The notes under the pieces are model-generated. The model did not search any database, was not told the origin of the DNA, and worked only from the letters and a program-made list of their open reading frames with translations. Shown here piece by piece: positions 58,857-64,000 of a DNA stretch of 64,000 nucleotides. The stretch is from Cryptomeria japonica. Taxonomy: Eukaryota; Streptophyta; Pinopsida; Cupressales; Cupressaceae. The stretch covers positions 477,306,900-477,370,899 of the forward strand of contig NC_081406.1 in assembly GCF_030272615.1 (NCBI RefSeq). The letters are read 5' to 3'. Made by a program: the position numbers and the translations under genes. Every line of letters begins with the position of its first letter. The first letter of the stretch is position 1.

Positions 58857-60335
58857 TGTTGGCATATGTGCAGAGTTTGATGACGTGCTGGGATTGTATG
58901 TTGTCATTGATGTCAATATGCTGAAAGTATGAACTGGTATATTGAAGTAAGCAAACTGGCAAGTGAACCGGTATGATGGTATGAACCGGTATACACAATA
59001 TAAAAAGTGAACCGGTATGTTGGAGTGTGAACTGGTATATGCAAAGTTTGTATCGGGGTTTCATTTGATATGACTATCGGTTGGTAGTCTTAGCTTCGTT
59101 GATGCATTCCAAGTCTTTGTGATTCGACCAACGACATCCTGTGATGAGTTAGCATTGAGATGAAGATTAAATCGCGTTACCACGTCAACTTTGTGTGTGT
59201 GAAGAATCTCCTTGAGGATCTTGCATGAAGAAGATTGATTCTATCTACCTCAAGAATGTGCAAAATCCTAGTAAACGGTGGAGAGCGCGTGATGGGTTAT
59301 CAGCTTCCAGAAGCGGTGAAGAACGGACGATGGAGAACTTCTTGAGATTTGTTCAAGAATGTTTTACTCTATGTAATGTGTTTGAATGGCCATGATTGGA
59401 CCGACTGTATTGTTAACCTAGATGCTTAGGGTTTTAGGTTTTGGCTACTGACTGAATTGTTGTCTATAAGGTCGATGATGGTTTTTATTTGAAGTTGTTG
59501 GCAAATGATTGTATGTGAGGTGATTCTTGCTAGACCAAAGAAGTGAGTAGATACCTGTAGAGTGTAATTGCAGATGTAAAGGAACTGAAGTGGATCTGCC
59601 TTGGCATTGAGTGTTGTTATCAGATCAGTGTATTATCTATTGACTTCTAACCATTTCAACAGTTGGAAAATCCCTTTACCGGGTAGCTCTAATAGGCTTT
59701 TTGTAAATCCTTTAACAGGGTGACTCAAAATCATTGAGTTCTTCAAATCCTCTGACAAGGTAATCTTTAACAGGGTTTTAACCTCTAACTAGGTCTTTAG
59801 CCATCCCTTAACCAGGTGATCCCTAGCAGAACCTATTGTAAAGTCTCTAACTGGACTAGGCTCCTAACAGAGCGAACTTCAGAAGAGTTCAAGAAAAACT
59901 TGTGGGTATTCATCCCCACCGTGGTTTTTCCCAGTCGGGTTTCCACATGAAAAATTAGTGTGTTATGTGTGATGCTTTTTCATGTGATGTTTTCGTGTTT
60001 TCTGTTAAGCGGTAATGCAAGTTGATCCACTGTTCATTATATTTTTGATGTATTACTTGTTTAAGCATATGGGTGAAGTGGAAATGAGATATTAGGTTTT
60101 GTGAAGATCTAAGTGTTACTGGTTTATATTAGGTTTTGTGAAGATCTAAGTGTTACCGGTTATGACTTTTACAGTCACTGTGTTTTACCGGTATTGCCTT
60201 GATTTAGATCGGTGATGTTGTTTACCAGTTAGTGCAGTCTTTGCAGTTTAAGTTGTTGGAGAAATTTTTGTCTATACTAATTCACCCCCCCCTCTCAGTA
60301 TCTGTTGGGTCTTTACTATTCTTCATTATTCATCA
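58857..60335 (+). repeat. Solo LTR, TGTTGGCA family, in the copia leader
   Basis: It starts TGTTGGCATATG and ends TTCATCA. The flanks are identical: CTGGA at 58852-58856 and 60336-60340. There is no PBS or internal region, so this is a solo LTR left by recombination. Late in the LTR it has the GTGGTTTTTCCC/GGGTTTCCACA module (about 59930-59947) and a C-run with TCTC (about 60284-60297), as in the copia LTR at 12210 and in the - strand copia LTRs. A repeated GAACCGGTAT word lies near its start. Confidence 0.9.
58930..59045 (+). repeat. Five GAACYGGTAT words in the solo LTR U3
   Basis: GAACTGGTAT or GAACCGGTAT occurs about five times in 115 bp, often preceded by ATAT or AGTAT. The core ACCGGT is a palindrome. 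Further CCGGT words occur at about 60158 and 60187. This could be a binding-site cluster; only the repetition is seen. Confidence 0.7.
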
Positions 60336-60340
60336 CTGGA

Positions 60341-61327
60341 CAATCAAAAAGGATTTAACAAGACCCATTTATCCCTTTATTTTGCATGCAAATTTTGTGA
60401 GATCTGGGTGATTATAGCATTTTTGGCTATATTGGCAGCAATTTTGGTAGTTCCAATGCATCTAGAAGTCTTGAGAAAGTCAAGATTGGCTTTCGTTTCA
60501 TCCGATTTGGAGATTGTTTGATGTAGTAGTGGATAAAGGGTTTCTAGCTCATATCTAATGCAACTTTTTTTGGGGGTGTTTTCAGGCCCAAAGGACTTCA
60601 CCATTGAGTCCAGAGGACCCAAAAAAACCCATTTCATATAAATATTGTTCGTATTTGGACACCAGAGGCTCTAACAAAAATTTATTTTCTAGAGAGGCGT
60701 TTTTATCTTCACAACATTGTTTTTCGTCAATTTTTTGGTGTATTCTTGATATTTGTAGCCTCAAATGGTTGCCCCATAGCCCTATTATGACCTAGATATC
60801 TTTTTGTCAGGTTTATTGACCATTTTTTTTCTGGTATAAGGCACTAAAATCTGGTGTTTTTTTTTGTCTAGGCATGAATATTGGAGGTTTTATTTGCCCT
60901 CTTTTCCCTCGTCGAAGATCAAGAGTGAGGCTCGAGTTGGAAGGAGGACAATTCCTCCTCACAAATCACACCATTGGATTCTATATTCCACCCCGATTCA
61001 AATGAGTGGTTGGAAGGCCATTTTTGTTATTGGCAAAGTGCAATTTTATTGTTTAAAATATTGGTGTATTAAAATAGGCCATTTTACAGGAATTTGTTTT
61101 AGCTATAACTTTTGATTAGTAGCTCAAAATTGAGTGTCGTCTTTAGAAAAAGTGCATTTTTTTTCATTTTCCATCTAATGGTCCTATTTTTAATTGTAAA
61201 TTCAGTAACTTATAAAGTGCCAAATTGGGGGAGGGTTCTTTTTTTGATTGAGTGATAAGGGGGGGGGGGGGGGTTTGTCATGTGTGTTCTCTTCTTTTCA
61301 ACACTTCTTTTTCTATATTTTTTCATC
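60341..61327 (+). other. copia 5' leader, continued after the solo LTR
   Basis: This is the continuation of 58752-58851, about 1.09 kb in total before Gag. Frames here (60604-60795, 60864-61115) are short and unrecognised. It ends with a 16-base poly-G run (61259-61274). No other feature is seen. Confidence 0.6.
61259..61274 (+). repeat. 16-base poly-G run
   Basis: An uninterrupted G run lies shortly before the Gag start at 61328. It may be hard to sequence, so its length is approximate. Confidence 0.85.
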
Positions 61328-62211
61328 ATGGATCAAACATATATGCCCATTATAACTCCATAAAAGTACTTTGAGTGGAAATCATGCCTGACAATTCACT
61401 TAAGGAAAGATGGGTTACATAGGATAATAATGGGACATGAAACTGAACCTGCTAAAGATGAAGATAAGCCTAAGTGGTTGAACAAATGTAATGAAGCCTA
61501 TGGAACATTGTGTTTGTCTATTTCTAATGATTTTCTTTTTCATATTGAATCTTTAAGTACGCCAAATGAAATCTAGACAAAGCTAGAAACTCCCTTTTGC
61601 AAACAAGATTCAATGAGGGGTCATATGTTGGAAAATAAACTAATTAGTTTAAGTCTAGCAAACTTCAACACAATCCAAGATTTCTTCACTAAATTGATGT
61701 CACTAAGGTTGGAATTGAAATATTTTGGAATTGAAAAGAAAGATGAACAACTGATTCTTAGTATTCTCTCTAAGCTAAGTTCATAATATTTTGCATTTGT
61801 TTCTACCTCCTATGCTACAAAGAGTGCACTTGGGACTCAGTTAACTATGCCATCTTTGGATGATTTTTTTTTTCTCTTACTCAAGAGAAAGATAAGTTAA
61901 TCAAGATGGGAACTCTTAAATCATCTAAATCATATACCCTGGTGGTCAACCAAGGCACAAAAGAACAAAGTAGTAATCAAAAGCATAAGAAACAAAAGAA
62001 TAGCAACAAGAAGAAGGATCAGAAATTGGTTTCTTTAAAAGAAAATAATGAGGCCAATCTTCTAAAGATGATAAGCCTAAGAAAGAGAAGGTCTAATGTG
62101 CCTATTGTAAAAGACTTGGTCATGATGAGCATAAGTGTTTGAAGAAACAAATTGATCACTTGACACACATTCTTGAGAAGAATAATATTAGTGTTCCTAA
62201 GTGTATCAAAT
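61328..62211 (+). pseudogene. copia Gag, broken
   Basis: ATG at 61328 (MDQTYMPIITP) is followed by a stop at 61361-61363 and a Gag frame (YFEWKSCLTIHLRKDGL, then LETPFCKQDSMRG). A TAG near 61575 probably replaces tryptophan. A T run (about 61863-61876) shifts the frame. The CCHC knuckle CAYCKRLGHDEHKC is at 62097-62138. The next stop is at 62209-62211, followed by a basic GKGKGK stretch leading to the protease. The copia type is clear; several breaks prevent a protein. Confidence 0.82.
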
Positions 62212-62730
62212 AGAATTCTAATGAGGGGTCTAACAAGGCACATGTTAACAACAAGGGGAAAGGAAAGGGAAAGTCTCTTGATGAAATTTCTTCACAGCCA
62301 TCCACTTGGGTTCTTGATTCAGGTGCTTCACACCACATGGCTTCATCTAAGAATGAACTTACATCTTTGGAGCCATGTACTATGCCTTCTATTTTGATGG
62401 CTGATGAAACTCTTGTTGATGTGGGGGATGACACACTTCATGATGTTATTTGTGTTCCCTCATTATCAACTAATCTTTTATCACTATGTCAGATCATTCA
62501 CACATGTTCAGGCAAGTGGGTTGAGATCACTCCTAATTCAGTGGAGATTTATGAGTTACATAGTAATGCTATAGTTGCAGTTGGGAAAGAATATCATCAA
62601 TCACGAATCTATTTGTTTTCTCACTTTGTTCTTGATCCCCCTTCATCTTTTTTGCTCACTAATTTTGATGATTTAAATAGATTATGGCATGAGTGGCTTG
62701 ACCATCTTAACTTCTACTACTTGTCGTAGC
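62212..62730 (+). pseudogene. copia protease and pre-integrase
   Basis: The protease active site is WVLDSGASHHM (62308-62340). It is followed by VGDDTLHDVICVPSLSTNLLSL and the pre-integrase text RLWHEWLDHLNFYY. The frame 62337-62729 is open, ending with TAG right after LNFYYLS. This type (DSGASHHM, LWHERLGHL-like) is standard copia. Confidence 0.86.
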
Positions 62731-63290
62731 TCAACCAATAGAGCATGGTCACAAGGTTGCCTTAAGTTTAATTTTCAGGTGGAGTTTTCCAAGGTTGCAT
62801 TCTTGGTAAGCACCCTAAGGAAAAAATTGACAAAGGGAGGGCATGGAGAGATTCACATATATTGGAGTTAGTTCATAGTGACTTGGTTGGTCCATTCCAA
62901 CATCCTTCTTTTAGTAGGGCTAGATATGTTCTAACTTTCATTGATTAATTTTCTCACTACACTTGGGTATATTATCTCAAACATAAGTCAAAGGTGTTTG
63001 ATCATTTTCAAGACTTCAAAACTTTTGCAAAGAAGCAATCTAGGAAATCCATCAAAGTTTTATGCACTGACAATGGTGGTGAGTATGTCAACCATCTCTT
63101 TGAAAAGTTTTGTAGTTTAGAGGGGATTGATTTGGAGCATTCAATTTCATACAATCCTCAACACAATGATGTTGTAGAAAGAAATAATAGGTCCGTGAAG
63201 GAAATAACCAATTGTATGATTCACTCTAGATATCTTGCACACCATTATTAGGTAGAGTCCATAAATTGTGCTTGTTCTCATTGACATTTT
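62731..63290 (+). pseudogene. copia integrase, truncated
   Basis: A broken frame holds the cysteine region (GCILGKHPKEK), the core start (LVHSDLVGPF, TFID then TAA near 62946), TDNGGEYVN and VVERNNRSVKE (63085-63205). TAG at 63249-63251 follows YLAHHY, and similarity fades at about 63290. The D, D and E positions are visible, but RT and RNase H are not in the window, so the element is truncated or continues after an insertion. Confidence 0.82.
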
Positions 63291-64000
63291 TTAGGTCATC
63301 CTTGAAGCCATCAGTTACAACCAATCTGAGAGATCATCAATGGCTTAAACCTCCCTGTAGGTTAACCCCTCAAGGCTTATTTCTTTGGCTATTTATCAAC
63401 CTTGTTCTTTTCCTCTATTGACTAGCTCAGGTAGTCATTTCACTTAAATCAACTAGCTAGAGTGTCCCTTAGTCATCCTAGAATCGAGCTCGTTTTACCA
63501 GCTACCGGCAGAAGATAGGCTTAAAAGTTAATTGTTACATTGATCGCATGGCTCATAGTCATTAGGGTTAACAACCGATTAACCTTGCAATGAATCGTTG
63601 GCAGTTACCAGGAGATGTTAGATCACGGGTTCACGATAGTTAAGGTAAACCGTTGGTTAGCCTTGCATCATTGGGATGGACCACTAAGGGTTATCGTGGG
63701 TGCTAGGCCATATCATTGTGGCAGTTAAGAACATGGAATATTTTTAGTTGTGATCTTGCAATTGGCGGCTAACAGTTTAGTGGATGTCAAGTTGCATCAT
63801 TATGACTTATTTGTAACCATTTCGGGCTAAGTTGCGAGCTTGAGATTGAGGGGTTCGACTTAGTTGGTGGGGCCTACCAAATATCACAGACCAAAGAGGG
63901 GTTAGGGACATTGTATACACATCCATAATATGAGTTTAAAGAATCAAAGCATCATAAGATGAAGGTTTCAAAGTGGAAAAGATGATAGTCCAAATCAGTG
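63291..64000. other. Unassigned end of the window
   Basis: About 700 bp carries GGTTAACAACCGATTAACC-like words and no ORF over 60 codons. A loose repeat of AACCG...TTAGCCTTGCA or TTAACCTTGCA occurs near 63572 and 63649. Nothing can be assigned. Confidence 0.5.

Overview
This looks like nuclear DNA of a seed plant. Almost everything recognisable is retrotransposon sequence: Ty3/gypsy of the Tat type, a second gypsy-like family with a very long LTR, several Ty1/copia elements, and a plant L1-type LINE. The elements are nested, unequally decayed, and separated by AT-rich sequence and microsatellites. No intact host gene, tRNA, rRNA or CRISPR array is supported. The long LTRs, deep nesting and lack of genes suggest a large repeat-rich genome, possibly a conifer or other gymnosperm. 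That is an inference and the sequence does not prove it.

Layout. (1) 1-~8272: 3' part of a + strand Tat element (protease, G-patch-like linker, RT, degenerate RNase H, second archaeal-type RNase H, integrase, long 3' UTR, PPT, 3' LTR). (2) 8273-22420: pieces of a - strand gypsy-like element in which one LTR of about 5 kb (8642-21156) has a PBS on one side and a PPT on the other. A Ty1/copia element (12210-19751) with 5-bp duplications TTTAT sits inside it. (3) ~22421-27702: 5'-truncated LINE whose RT-RNase H ORF overlaps by 11 nt a further ORF before the LINE-like 3' end. (4) 28130-38059: - strand element with ~350-bp LTRs and no recognisable coding of its own, split by a - strand copia element (29187-36124, duplication CTAGT). 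Its 3' internal region holds about nine hairpins with one shared loop and different stems. (5) 38060-43003: no genes; an LTR-like block, a 107-bp tandem duplication and a 400-bp compound microsatellite. (6) 43004-55797: - strand Tat element, gag to 3' LTR, heavily broken, with a partial 5' LTR copy. (7) 55798-58264: no recognised gene except an orphan broken acidic ORF. (8) ~58265-63290: + strand copia element (PBS, leader, gag, protease, integrase) whose leader holds a solo LTR (58857-60335, duplication CTGGA). (9) 63291-64000: nothing recognised.

The coding regions are parts of copy-and-paste machineries (Gag, protease, RT, RNase H, integrase for LTR elements; RT and RNase H for the LINE). 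All carry stops, frameshifts or deletions, so none looks autonomous now. The observations most worth following are the hairpin array in the non-coding element, the extra overlapping ORF in the LINE together with its amber-only stops, the PPT-LTR-PBS arrangement, and the conserved non-coding modules shared by the two Tat elements.
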